Shown here: in pieces, positions 1 through 6,348 of the stretch
Numbering within the stretch: the first letter of the stretch is position 1
Layout of the letters: each line of letters begins with the position of its first letter
From: Bact-19 sp038319215
GTDB taxonomy: Bacteria > Bacteroidota > Bacteroidia > Bacteroidales > ML635J-15
Assembly: GCA_038319215.1 (NCBI GenBank)
Contig: JBBQCZ010000193.1
Location: 1-6,348, forward strand
Direction of reading: 5' to 3'
Length of the DNA: 6,348 bases
Position numbers and translations under genes: made by a program
Notes under the pieces: generated by a model
Databases searched by the model: none
The model's input: only the letters and a program-made list of their open reading frames with translations
Told to the model about the DNA's origin: nothing

Positions 1-112
1 AATTAACGTATTTATCCGTAAGATTTGAGGACTTTTGTGCCGAAAGTTCAATTGGACATACGTTTATCAGTAAAAATATTGCAAAAAATGATACGAATAT
101 TTTATTTATCAT
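1..112 (-). CDS. Exported protein of unknown function, N-terminal fragment (runs off left edge)
   Basis: Reading leftwards from an ATG at 112-110, the frame stays open for 37 codons to the window edge. The N-terminus looks like a classical signal peptide: a short charged start (MINK), a hydrophobic core of about 14 residues (IFVSFFAIFLLINV) and a likely signal peptidase I site after LSA, just before QKSS. Gln directly after the cleavage site is common in Bacteroidota exported proteins. A promoter-like element lies 29-58 bp upstream of the start, and the start is 69 bp beyond the stop codon of the next gene on the same strand. The mature domain lies outside the window, so the function cannot be stated. 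Without that domain, a chance short open frame is not excluded, but the signal peptide makes a real gene likely. Confidence 0.7.
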   Translation of the reverse strand, partial: MINKIFVSFFAIFLLINVCPIELSAQKSSNLTDKYVN

Positions 113-140
113 GCAGTCTTTATTTCTAAAAATTAAGAAA

Positions 141-170
141 CAAAAATACGCATATTAAATTTAAAGTCAG
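141..170 (-). promoter_or_regulatory. Candidate Bacteroidota promoter for the left-edge exported protein
   Basis: On the minus strand, TATTTTTG (148-141) matches the Bacteroidota -7 element TAnnTTTG. CTG (170-168), one base away from the -33 TTG, lies 19 bp upstream of it. Transcription would begin near 135, giving a leader of roughly 20-25 nt before the ATG at 112. In such AT-rich DNA the -7 match alone could occur by chance; the spacing and the position just ahead of a gene add support. Confidence 0.4.
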
Positions 171-181
171 AATTTATCAAA

Positions 182-2011
182 TTAAAGTTTGATGATTTTA
201 AAGATTTGGGTCTCATTCTCAAAATTTCCTTCAATAAAATATGTGCCACTTGTTAATTTAGTGAGATCGATAGCTTCATTTTCACAAATACCATTAACTT
301 GCAGCACTAATTTAGAGCTACTATCATATATTTTGATACTTTCAACTTTTTGCACATAAATTATATCAGTAAAAGGATTAGGATAGATATAGTCGGATAA
401 ATCAGTAATTTCTGGAACCGAAGTTAAGCAATATTGATGATTCTGGTTTAACAGAGTCAAGCTTGCGCTGTGTTGATATTCACAGCCAAAATCATCTGAA
501 AGTAATACGGTAAATACTTGCTCGCTATCAACATCCGGATTTTCGGATGTTAGATATGTTCCACTTGCACAGTCGGTGTTTGAAGGCTCATCAATTTGAA
601 CACCATAATTTCCTGTCCATCCATTGGTTGTGTAATTATTAGTGTAAGTCCAAGTATTTGGAAAAAAATCTGGATTAAAGTTTAAATTCCAACCAAAACA
701 TGTGCCAGCATCCATAGACCAATTATCACAAATCTTTAATGTCCAATTTCCATTTAGTGGACATCCTTCCAGTTGTGAAAAAGATTGGTAAGGGGCATAA
801 TCACCGCTTTCAAGACTGCTGTTGCCGGACCCAGCAATAGCCATAGTTTCATTTGCTGATTCTGTAATGCAATACCAATATCCTGTATTTGGCGGAACTC
901 CAAGATTGCAGCCTCCACCGCCTTGAGTTTCAATCTGTACTTGACTTCCATTTGGACAAATTAGATACATTGTAAGATCGCCAATGAAAGTGTGAGCTAA
1001 TTTCATACAAATACTATTTAGGTCATTTGCATTTTCAATAATTTGATCAGGTAAAAAGCAATCTACTACAATTGACGACTCAAAACATAAAGGAGGAGTA
1101 TCTGGTAATGCCAAAACATCTGTATCTTCTGGATGCATCTCTTCTGAATATCCTCCATATGCAAAGGACGAATTATAAACAGTGCAAAACTCTATTATAT
1201 CTCCTAGACACATAATACTTTGATTTGTAGTAGTCAATATCAATGTAGGTTCCTGCGAAATTCTGATTTTTACTGTTTCTGATTGTGTGCTAATACAATC
1301 ATGGCTATCTCGTGTAAAAACAGCTACATTGTAACCTTGTCTGTCCGAAAAACTATATAGAAATTCAGTTAATCCTTGTCCTTCTGCAACTACCTGACCA
1401 TTAGCCAACCAAGTAAACCAAACGCTTGGGTCATATAGTGTGTAGCCAACATCGGGATAGGTTCCTTGTGCAATTAATCTTACACCATCACTTTCTCCAT
1501 TTTCTTCATTCCAACACACATTTACAAATTGTCCTGCTTGTAATTCGGGGCTAGCAGAAATAATATCTACACTGCGCGGAAGACATAAAAAGCGGCTAGA
1601 ACAACTAGCGGTAAAAGATGCACCTGGTACCGATCCTGTGAAAACTAAAGTAAGGCATCCACTGGGGTTTGTTTCGGTCGCATAAAAACTTACTTCAGGT
1701 AATGGAGGATATGTACTGTTAATACAAACTAGCAAAGCATCTTCTGTAGATCCACCATCGTAAACACATAATGATGTTCCAAAAGGAAAGTTATATCCTT
1801 CATTTAATATAATTGAAATATGTGTATTTATCGGATCGCTAGAACAAATTGTAACTGTCAAGGTTTCTGGAGCTGTGTAATCTCCAAGAATTATACTTGC
1901 AGAACTAGTCGAAATAGTTTGATTGTTACTCACAGACAAATCAATGTTGTCCTGACCAAAAGAAAAGATTGCAAGTACTGACAATAGCACAAAAAGAAAT
2001 GACTTTTTCAT
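182..2011 (-). CDS. Large cysteine-rich secreted protein with CUB-like, PKD-like and P-domain-like regions and a T9SS sorting domain
   Basis: The 609-residue product starts with a signal peptide (1-19, cut near SFG|QD). Residues about 40-143 resemble a CUB-like domain: SLCVYDGGST at 80-89, then SGCLTLVFTGS at 117-127. Residues about 148-252 look PKD/Ig-like. Residues about 310-447 resemble a proprotein-convertase P-domain jelly roll (GDLTMYLICPNG at 344-355, GNWTLKICDN at 421-430, GWNLNF at 440-445). A second Ig/PKD-like region ends near 521. Residues 541-609 form a type A T9SS sorting domain (YIYPNPFTD, then KLTSGTYFI), which predicts passage through the outer membrane and attachment to the surface or release. 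There are 23 cysteines, unusually many, suggesting disulfide stabilisation outside the cell. I see no protease or glycosidase motif, so an adhesin or structural surface protein is the best inference. The ATG at 2011 is chosen because it directly precedes the signal peptide. Confidence 0.9.
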   Translation of the reverse strand: MKKSFLFVLLSVLAIFSFGQDNIDLSVSNNQTISTSSASIILGDYTAPETLTVTICSSDPINTHISIILNEGYNFPFGTSLCVYDGGSTEDALLVCINSTYPPLPEVSFYATETNPSGCLTLVFTGSVPGASFTASCSSRFLCLPRSVDIISASPELQAGQFVNVCWNEENGESDGVRLIAQGTYPDVGYTLYDPSVWFTWLANGQVVAEGQGLTEFLYSFSDRQGYNVAVFTRDSHDCISTQSETVKIRISQEPTLILTTTNQSIMCLGDIIEFCTVYNSSFAYGGYSEEMHPEDTDVLALPDTPPLCFESSIVVDCFLPDQIIENANDLNSICMKLAHTFIGDLTMYLICPNGSQVQIETQGGGGCNLGVPPNTGYWYCITESANETMAIAGSGNSSLESGDYAPYQSFSQLEGCPLNGNWTLKICDNWSMDAGTCFGWNLNFNPDFFPNTWTYTNNYTTNGWTGNYGVQIDEPSNTDCASGTYLTSENPDVDSEQVFTVLLSDDFGCEYQHSASLTLLNQNHQYCLTSVPEITDLSDYIYPNPFTDIIYVQKVESIKIYDSSSKLVLQVNGICENEAIDLTKLTSGTYFIEGNFENETQIFKIIKL

Positions 2012-2275
2012 AGGTAATTATTTAAATTAAATCAAATGCCTTTAAAAATAACAAAAACTTAAAATATTCAGTAGTATAAAAGTTTAAATCAAATATAACT
2101 AATTATATGTTATAACTTAAATTTTCATCAAATATTATTTCAAAAAATTAATTTGTCGAATTAAGTTGTAAATTGATTGATAACTGTTTTAACTAATGAT
2201 TGTTAATATATTACTGCATACTCATTTAAAAGGTAGGATGATAATTCATTATTTTTACATAAATCTTTTTTAGCT
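2012..2275. other. Divergent AT-rich intergenic region
   Basis: This 264-bp spacer separates two genes pointing away from each other, so it should hold both promoters. It is very AT-rich and I find no ORF with coding character, no RNA gene and no strong hairpin. The minus-strand promoter candidate is listed separately. For the plus-strand gene I found only a one-mismatch -7 element close to the start (TATTTTTA at 2250-2257) without a partner -33 TTG at the right distance, so I do not call it. Confidence 0.6.
2090..2120 (-). promoter_or_regulatory. Candidate Bacteroidota promoter for the large T9SS protein
   Basis: On the minus strand, TATATTTG (2097-2090) fits the Bacteroidota -7 consensus TAnnTTTG exactly. 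TTA (2120-2118), one base from TTG, lies 20 bp upstream. Transcription would start near 2084, leaving a leader of about 70 nt before the ATG at 2011. The match is modest in AT-rich DNA and no experimental support can be drawn from the sequence. Confidence 0.3.
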
Positions 2276-3211
2276 ATGAAGTGTTTTCTTTTTTCTGTGT
2301 TCCTAGTACTATCGGCTTCTCTGTTTTCGCAAATGACACCGCAGCAGTATATTTCTAAATATTCGGGAATGGCAGTTACGGAAATGAAAAGGAGTGGAGT
2401 TCCTGCAAGTATTACTCTATCACAAGGAATGTTGGAATCTGGAAATGGAAATTCATATCTTGCAAAAGATGGCAATAATCATTTTGGCATAAAATGTCAT
2501 ACCTGGACTGGCGCTAAGATATATGCCGATGATGATGCCAAGGGAGAATGCTTTAGAAAATATAAAAGCGTTGAAGATTCTTACAAAGACCATTCTGATT
2601 TCTTGAGAAATAATAGTCGTTACCATTTTCTATTCGATTTAAAGATAACAGATTACGAAGGCTGGGCAAAAGGTTTGAAAAAAGCAGGATATGCAACAAG
2701 TCCAACATATGCCGAAAGTTTGATAAAACTTATCGAGAAGTACGAATTGAATGATTATGATTCTGGCAAGGCAAAGCCAATTGATGGTGAAAAACCTGAC
2801 AAAAGACCAGATCGTCATAACAACAACCAAACTGTTGATGATTTTAATATAAATCCATATTTAAATGAAGTATTGACAAATAATAATGTGCCATATATTA
2901 CGATAAAGGATAGTTTGACCTTAAAAGATTTATCGACACAACTCGACTTAATGAATTGGCAACTTGCTAAATACAATGATTTAGATAAAGATGCTAAGCT
3001 TGTTACAGGAGAACAGGTTTATATTAAGCCTAAGCGCAATAAAGCAGATAAACAGAATGAGACTTATACTTTAAAACAAGGAGAAACTCTCCGTGATGTA
3101 TCTCAAAAATATGCTGTTAAATTGAAAAAAATATACAAATACAACAATATAGAAATTGGCACCGAACCAGCTCCTGGAACAAAACTTAATTTACGTAAGA
3201 AGAAATCTTAA
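2276..3211 (+). CDS. Exported peptidoglycan beta-N-acetylglucosaminidase (GH73-like) with LysM repeats
   Basis: The 311-residue product begins with a signal peptide (1 to about 18, cut near LFS|QM). Residues about 22-160 form a GH73/FlgJ-type glucosaminidase domain, the family that cleaves beta-1,4 bonds between N-acetylglucosamine and N-acetylmuramic acid in peptidoglycan. Family marks are SQGMLESGNGNS (49-60) with E54 as the likely catalytic acid, NNHFGIKC (67-74), ECFRKYKSVEDSYKDHSDFL (91-110) and AGYATSPTYAESLI (137-150). A polar linker (about 162-190) leads to two LysM-like units: a divergent one at about 207-251 and a clear one at 263-306 (YTLKQGETLRDVSQKYAV). LysM binds glycan chains, so the enzyme probably works in the periplasm on the cell wall during growth or division. 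The ATG at 2276 directly precedes the signal peptide. The gene ends 2 bp from the convergent neighbour's stop. Confidence 0.93.
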   Translation: MKCFLFSVFLVLSASLFSQMTPQQYISKYSGMAVTEMKRSGVPASITLSQGMLESGNGNSYLAKDGNNHFGIKCHTWTGAKIYADDDAKGECFRKYKSVEDSYKDHSDFLRNNSRYHFLFDLKITDYEGWAKGLKKAGYATSPTYAESLIKLIEKYELNDYDSGKAKPIDGEKPDKRPDRHNNNQTVDDFNINPYLNEVLTNNNVPYITIKDSLTLKDLSTQLDLMNWQLAKYNDLDKDAKLVTGEQVYIKPKRNKADKQNETYTLKQGETLRDVSQKYAVKLKKIYKYNNIEIGTEPAPGTKLNLRKKKS

Positions 3212-3213
3212 TA

Positions 3214-4485
3214 TTATTCAATTACAAATTTTATAGTCTCCGATCCACATTGCAGAATATAACTTCCTGATTTTAGACCTGAAATGTCAATTTTATTGTC
3301 AATAATCTTTGATTTTGCAACTATTTTGCCTTCAGCATTGATTATTCTACAAGAAGATTTAGGCGCATTTACAGTATTTAAAACATTATCTTTTACTGGA
3401 TTTGGAAAAATAGTAAACTGATTTGCAGAATTTGTCTGTATATCAGAAATTATTACATCGCATGTTTTGCAAATTTTGGCAAAAGTGCAATCCTTGTATG
3501 CAGTGAGGCAAACGGTATATTCACCAACGCTTGGGTATTCATGCGACATAAAATCAAAACTGTTTCCAACGTAAGGATACTGCATTTCACTAGTTTCGTC
3601 GCCAAATTCCCATAAACAAGAATCGGCGTTTTGAGATAGATTTGAGTAATATCCATCTTCTGATTTAGTTGTATATAATGCCTCAAAGTCCGCTCTTACA
3701 GTTGTTGTATCTATTCTCCAAATATCCAAACTATCTGTTACAACAGTCCAAGCGGCATTTTGCAAAATAGCTGCTTCTTCAATTGTAATCTCGTCTGGTT
3801 TATATGCTCCAACAGGACTTTTGTGATATATAGATGTGTAGAAAGTACATGCAGCAAGATATGTACCTTGCATAGATGGATGACTACCATCGCCAGCATA
3901 AAGTACAATTTCGGGATTCGATTCTCTAACTGCTTTTACTGCCATACCACATGGAACAGCCCAAGCATTATTGTTTTCTGCCATTTCAACATAACTTTGT
4001 CTTAAACGCCATTGCATACCAAGGTAGGTGCAAAGTGGAGTATAATATGGACAATTTGTAGCGTCTCCGTTTTCGTAACCCCAAGTCATAAAGAACAAAG
4101 TTTTGGTGCAGCTATTATTGTTATAAATAGAATCGCACAAAATTTTTGCAAAAGGATAAACTCCTGCTTCTACTTGCGAAGGTGGAAAAGAAGGCATTTG
4201 ACTTTGCTCCTGTATAACAACATAATCCCAATTACGTGACGAAATCAAATCAAGACTTGTTACACTGGTGGAATGTCCTTCTAGAGTGAAGCCTCCAGGT
4301 GCATTTGATTCTACTTCCATAACATCACCGAGTGAATTAGCCACATTTTTTAACATTGTTGGAAGTCCGCCATTATAATAAGTATAGCTATTACCAAGGA
4401 ATAATACTGATTTTGTTTGTGCTAATAAGGATGATGATACCAACGAAAGACTAAACAGGAACGAAATAAGTAATGTTTTTCTCAT
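3214..4485 (-). CDS. Secreted SGNH/GDSL-type hydrolase (DUF4886-like) with PKD domain and T9SS sorting domain
   Basis: The 423-residue product has a signal peptide (1 to about 22, cut near LLA|QT). Residues about 25-250 resemble the DUF4886 branch of SGNH hydrolases: VLFLGNSYTYYN (27-38) carries the probable nucleophile S33, APGG (62-65) fits the second block, VVIQEQS (89-95) sits where the third block is expected, and DGSHPSMQGTYLAA (199-212) provides the probable D199 and H202 of the catalytic set. Residues about 255-345 form a PKD-like domain (LWEFGDET at 291-298, GEYTVCLTAY at 321-330). Residues 357-423 are a T9SS type A sorting domain (FTIFPNPVKD, then LKSGSYIL). SGNH enzymes are usually esterases or lipases; removal of acetyl groups from polysaccharide is plausible here, but the substrate cannot be read from sequence. 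The protein should end up outside the outer membrane. The ATG at 4485 immediately precedes the signal peptide. Confidence 0.88.
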   Translation of the reverse strand: MRKTLLISFLFSLSLVSSSLLAQTKSVLFLGNSYTYYNGGLPTMLKNVANSLGDVMEVESNAPGGFTLEGHSTSVTSLDLISSRNWDYVVIQEQSQMPSFPPSQVEAGVYPFAKILCDSIYNNNSCTKTLFFMTWGYENGDATNCPYYTPLCTYLGMQWRLRQSYVEMAENNNAWAVPCGMAVKAVRESNPEIVLYAGDGSHPSMQGTYLAACTFYTSIYHKSPVGAYKPDEITIEEAAILQNAAWTVVTDSLDIWRIDTTTVRADFEALYTTKSEDGYYSNLSQNADSCLWEFGDETSEMQYPYVGNSFDFMSHEYPSVGEYTVCLTAYKDCTFAKICKTCDVIISDIQTNSANQFTIFPNPVKDNVLNTVNAPKSSCRIINAEGKIVAKSKIIDNKIDISGLKSGSYILQCGSETIKFVIE

Positions 4486-4626
4486 AATTTTTTAATAAAT
4501 AGTTTTACACAAAACAAAACGGTATATTTAAAATATGGTTGCTTATGAATTTTATTACTAAAGATATTTTTGTTAATTAGGACGAGGGATAAAACATCTC
4601 AATAATTACTTTCCTGAAATTATATC
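4486..4626. other. Intergenic spacer between two minus-strand genes
   Basis: This 141-bp AT-rich gap separates the DUF4105 gene from the SGNH hydrolase gene downstream of it. It probably carries the end of the upstream transcript and the hydrolase promoter. I find no convincing terminator; the best inverted repeat (ATAATT/AATTAT near its right end) is short, has a 10-nt loop and lacks a T-tract. No full TAnnTTTG match was found on the minus strand, and no coding ORF. Confidence 0.5.
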
Positions 4627-5769
4627 TTAGTTTTTTGCCTTATTTAAAGACTTAATTTTTGCAATTAAATCTAAATCTAATATTAGCATTACTGCCATGC
4701 AAATCATCCATGGAATAAACGTAGCAGACATTTCCTGCGGTAGCCAAAACCAGTTTACGAATATTAAAATGATTATTGCGAGATAGGCATATCTTATATA
4801 TTCAGCTAGTTTATTTTTTCTTACAATCAATATAAGCAAGGCTGGGATAGTCCAAACCATATTCATATTATTGCCGAGAGCAGGATGGAGGGAGTATAGG
4901 CCTAAAGTTAATAATAATAATCCCATCAAAGAAAAAACTACAGCTACAAAATAAAAAATGGCCTTGCGAGATTTTTTCCAAATGCTAAGCGCAAGAAGTA
5001 ATATAACAATTATCCACGGAATAAGGTAGCTGAAGTCGAAAGAAGATTTATTTTTAGGAGAGGCATCTAAAATAACCACACTTTTTTTAGCAAGACTAGG
5101 GTTTTCCATGAACTTGTAAATGTAAACAGGTAGAAACATATAATCTTCTGGATTTGCATCCTTGTCAGTTTCCATTCCCATTAAAAAATTTATTCCAAAA
5201 TCTATCCAATAATCACGAGATACTAGCGGTTTTAAAAGTTGTCTGAATGTTTGACCGCCAAAATTTGCTTCTTCAAATTTGATTCTGTTGTTTGTCGCCT
5301 CTTCAATTATGTCGCGGATCTTTGTTGAGCAATTATTTTTCAAAAAATCATAGCGATAATATCTTGCAGGAGTGCGATAGCAAGTTTCGAGAAGGCTTAC
5401 AATCTTGTATTTTTCTTCAAAGCTCAAGTCGAGTACTTGTTCGTAAATAGTTCTTTGGGTATATGCCGAAAACTCAACAAAATAATCGTAATCATCAATA
5501 GAAAGACAATAATCCAAGTCTCCTTTAATAAATCTGATGTAAAAGTTTTTAGTGCCAAAATAAAAAGTGCCATAATTGTACAATTGATCTATAAACAGAG
5601 AGTCATCTTTTATTCGAAGTGCGGTATGTCCAAAAAATGCATACATTTCATCACCAGGGTCTTGTGTTAGTAATGAAATTTGAACATTCTGAGATATAGC
5701 ATTGGCATTAAAACAAAATAAATTGCAGTAAATAATGCAAATCGCAAGAATTGAAAAAAGTTTTTTCAT
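4627..5769 (-). CDS. DUF4105 (Lnb N-terminal periplasmic domain) protein with C-terminal membrane segments
   Basis: The 380-residue product has a signal peptide (1-24, cut near ANA|IS), an exported domain (about 25-240) and about five hydrophobic membrane segments (roughly 248-264, 270-292, 304-317, 326-344 and 349-369). The exported part matches DUF4105: DPGDEMYAFFGHTALRI (37-53) with H48, and YDFLKNNCSTKIRDIIEEA (140-158) with C147. This His-before-Cys order recalls circularly permuted NlpC/P60 and LRAT-like thiol enzymes, so hydrolase or acyltransferase activity is conceivable but unproven. The frame could extend upstream to a TTG at 5799, adding ten polar residues; the ATG at 5769 is preferred because it directly precedes a standard signal peptide (MKKLFSILAI). 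The start lies 41 bp after the stop of the acyl-CoA ligase gene on the same strand, suggesting one operon. The membrane tail should hold the domain at the inner membrane facing the periplasm. Confidence 0.88.
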   Translation of the reverse strand: MKKLFSILAICIIYCNLFCFNANAISQNVQISLLTQDPGDEMYAFFGHTALRIKDDSLFIDQLYNYGTFYFGTKNFYIRFIKGDLDYCLSIDDYDYFVEFSAYTQRTIYEQVLDLSFEEKYKIVSLLETCYRTPARYYRYDFLKNNCSTKIRDIIEEATNNRIKFEEANFGGQTFRQLLKPLVSRDYWIDFGINFLMGMETDKDANPEDYMFLPVYIYKFMENPSLAKKSVVILDASPKNKSSFDFSYLIPWIIVILLLALSIWKKSRKAIFYFVAVVFSLMGLLLLTLGLYSLHPALGNNMNMVWTIPALLILIVRKNKLAEYIRYAYLAIIILIFVNWFWLPQEMSATFIPWMICMAVMLILDLDLIAKIKSLNKAKN

Positions 5770-5810
5770 ATTTATAATTTCTTCAGAATTAATTGACAAA
5801 ACTATTGAAA

Positions 5811-6348
5811 CTAATCATATAAATACCTTTTGATACTCTTTTTTGGCGTTTTTTCAAATTCTGTATCACGTAATTCAATTTTATTTACTTGCATATAAGC
5901 TGCAAGTTCTTCGTTTACACGTTTTTGATAATGGAAAAATACTTTTTCTACTTGCTCAGGTTTGAGATTTAGACTCTTTATTTTATCCTGATCTGGATAA
6001 ATTAGAGCTGTAATAAGATTATTTCGACTTACAATAACGACTTCACTCACCAAAGGAAAATTATTAAATTTTGACTCAATATCTTCAGGATAAATATTTT
6101 GTCCAGAACCAGTTAAAATCATACTTTTACTGCGTCCTTTAATGAAAATATATCCTTGATCATCAATAATTCCTAAGTCACCAGTATGCAGCCAGCCATC
6201 AGAGTCAAGTGCTTTTTCTGTTTCTTCAGGATTTTTATAATATCCCAACATCACATTTTCGCCACGAACTAAAATTTCGGCAACTTTTCCAGGAACTTCA
6301 GTGTTAATTTTCATTTCAAGACAATCAACAGCTTTGCCAGTTGAATAT
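5811..6348 (-). CDS. AMP-forming long-chain acyl-CoA ligase, C-terminal fragment (runs off right edge)
   Basis: The frame is open from the right edge and gives the last 178 residues of an adenylate-forming ligase; full-length members are usually around 550 residues or more, so the N-terminal part with the P-loop lies outside. An internal ATG at 6314 is not the start, because the family sequence continues upstream of it (YSTGKAVDCLEMKI). Visible motifs, counted from the edge, are GYYKNPEET (35-43), DGWLHTGDLG (50-59, ribose/ATP-binding Asp), the hinge region GRSKSMILTGSGQNIYPEDIE starting at 71, and the C-terminal lysine region EKTPKKSIKRYLYD (165-178). The enzyme would activate fatty acids with ATP and coenzyme A in the cytoplasm for lipid synthesis or breakdown. 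The exact chain length used cannot be told. It is probably co-transcribed with the DUF4105 gene that follows after 41 bp. Confidence 0.9.
   Translation of the reverse strand, partial: YSTGKAVDCLEMKINTEVPGKVAEILVRGENVMLGYYKNPEETEKALDSDGWLHTGDLGIIDDQGYIFIKGRSKSMILTGSGQNIYPEDIESKFNNFPLVSEVVIVSRNNLITALIYPDQDKIKSLNLKPEQVEKVFFHYQKRVNEELAAYMQVNKIELRDTEFEKTPKKSIKRYLYD

Noticed and set aside
173..195. Inverted repeat ATCAAA-ttaaag-TTTGAT overlapping the stop codon of the large T9SS protein gene, considered as a terminator.
   Set aside because: The stem is 6-8 pairs, almost all A-T, and no T-tract follows on the minus strand.
2189..2206. TTAAC-N8-GTTAA inverted repeat upstream of the glucosaminidase gene, considered as an operator.
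   Set aside because: Five-base arms are too short to separate from chance in this composition, and no regulator gene is nearby.
3760..4239. Plus-strand open frames opposite the SGNH hydrolase gene.
   Set aside because: They are antisense shadows of a well-supported gene, with compositions rich in Cys, Trp and His and no domain pattern.
4535..4561. Eight-codon plus-strand ORF (MVAYEFYY) in the 141-bp spacer.
   Set aside because: Too short, no supporting ribosome site or homology, and expected by chance.
4598..4626. Inverted repeat ATAATT/AATTAT just after the DUF4105 gene, considered as a terminator.
   Set aside because: Only six A-T pairs with a 10-nt loop and no T-run directly after; likely chance in AT-rich DNA.
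5770..5799. Upstream TTG start for the DUF4105 protein.
   Set aside because: It adds ten polar residues ahead of a standard signal peptide, whereas the ATG at 5769 gives a normal N-terminus.

Overview
This AT-rich window most likely comes from a member of the Bacteroidota. Two of its secreted proteins end in a type IX secretion (T9SS, Por) C-terminal sorting domain, with a YPNP/FPNP start and a glycine-containing SGTYFI/SGSYIL strand near the end. It also carries the Bacteroidota-style glucosaminidase-LysM protein and the Bacteroidota-style DUF4105 protein with a membrane tail. Gene starts lack a strong Shine-Dalgarno sequence, and two sites resemble the Bacteroidota promoter element TAnnTTTG. 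Genus and species cannot be read from this sequence.

Layout from left to right. (1) The first 37 codons of a minus-strand exported protein start at 112 and run off the left edge. (2) A minus-strand gene at 182-2011 encodes a large, cysteine-rich T9SS cargo protein with CUB-like, PKD-like and proprotein-convertase P-like regions. (3) A 264-bp AT-rich divergent intergenic region follows. (4) A plus-strand gene at 2276-3211 encodes an exported peptidoglycan N-acetylglucosaminidase with LysM repeats. (5) It converges, with only 2 bp between stop codons, on a minus-strand gene at 3214-4485 for a DUF4886-like SGNH hydrolase with PKD and T9SS domains. (6) After a 141-bp gap come two minus-strand genes, probably co-transcribed: a partial AMP-forming acyl-CoA ligase (upstream, off the right edge) and a DUF4105 periplasmic-domain/membrane protein starting 41 bp after it.

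The common theme is the cell envelope. Four of the six genes encode proteins that start with a signal peptide and act in the periplasm, at the surface or outside the cell; a fifth has an exported domain on a membrane anchor, and the sixth activates fatty acids in the cytoplasm. The genes do not form an obvious single pathway, and I see no mobile element, CRISPR array, RNA gene or defence system. The points most worth a second look are the domain apparently nested within another in the large T9SS protein, the pairing of a thiol-protease-like membrane protein with an acyl-CoA ligase, and the altered lysine motif in that ligase.
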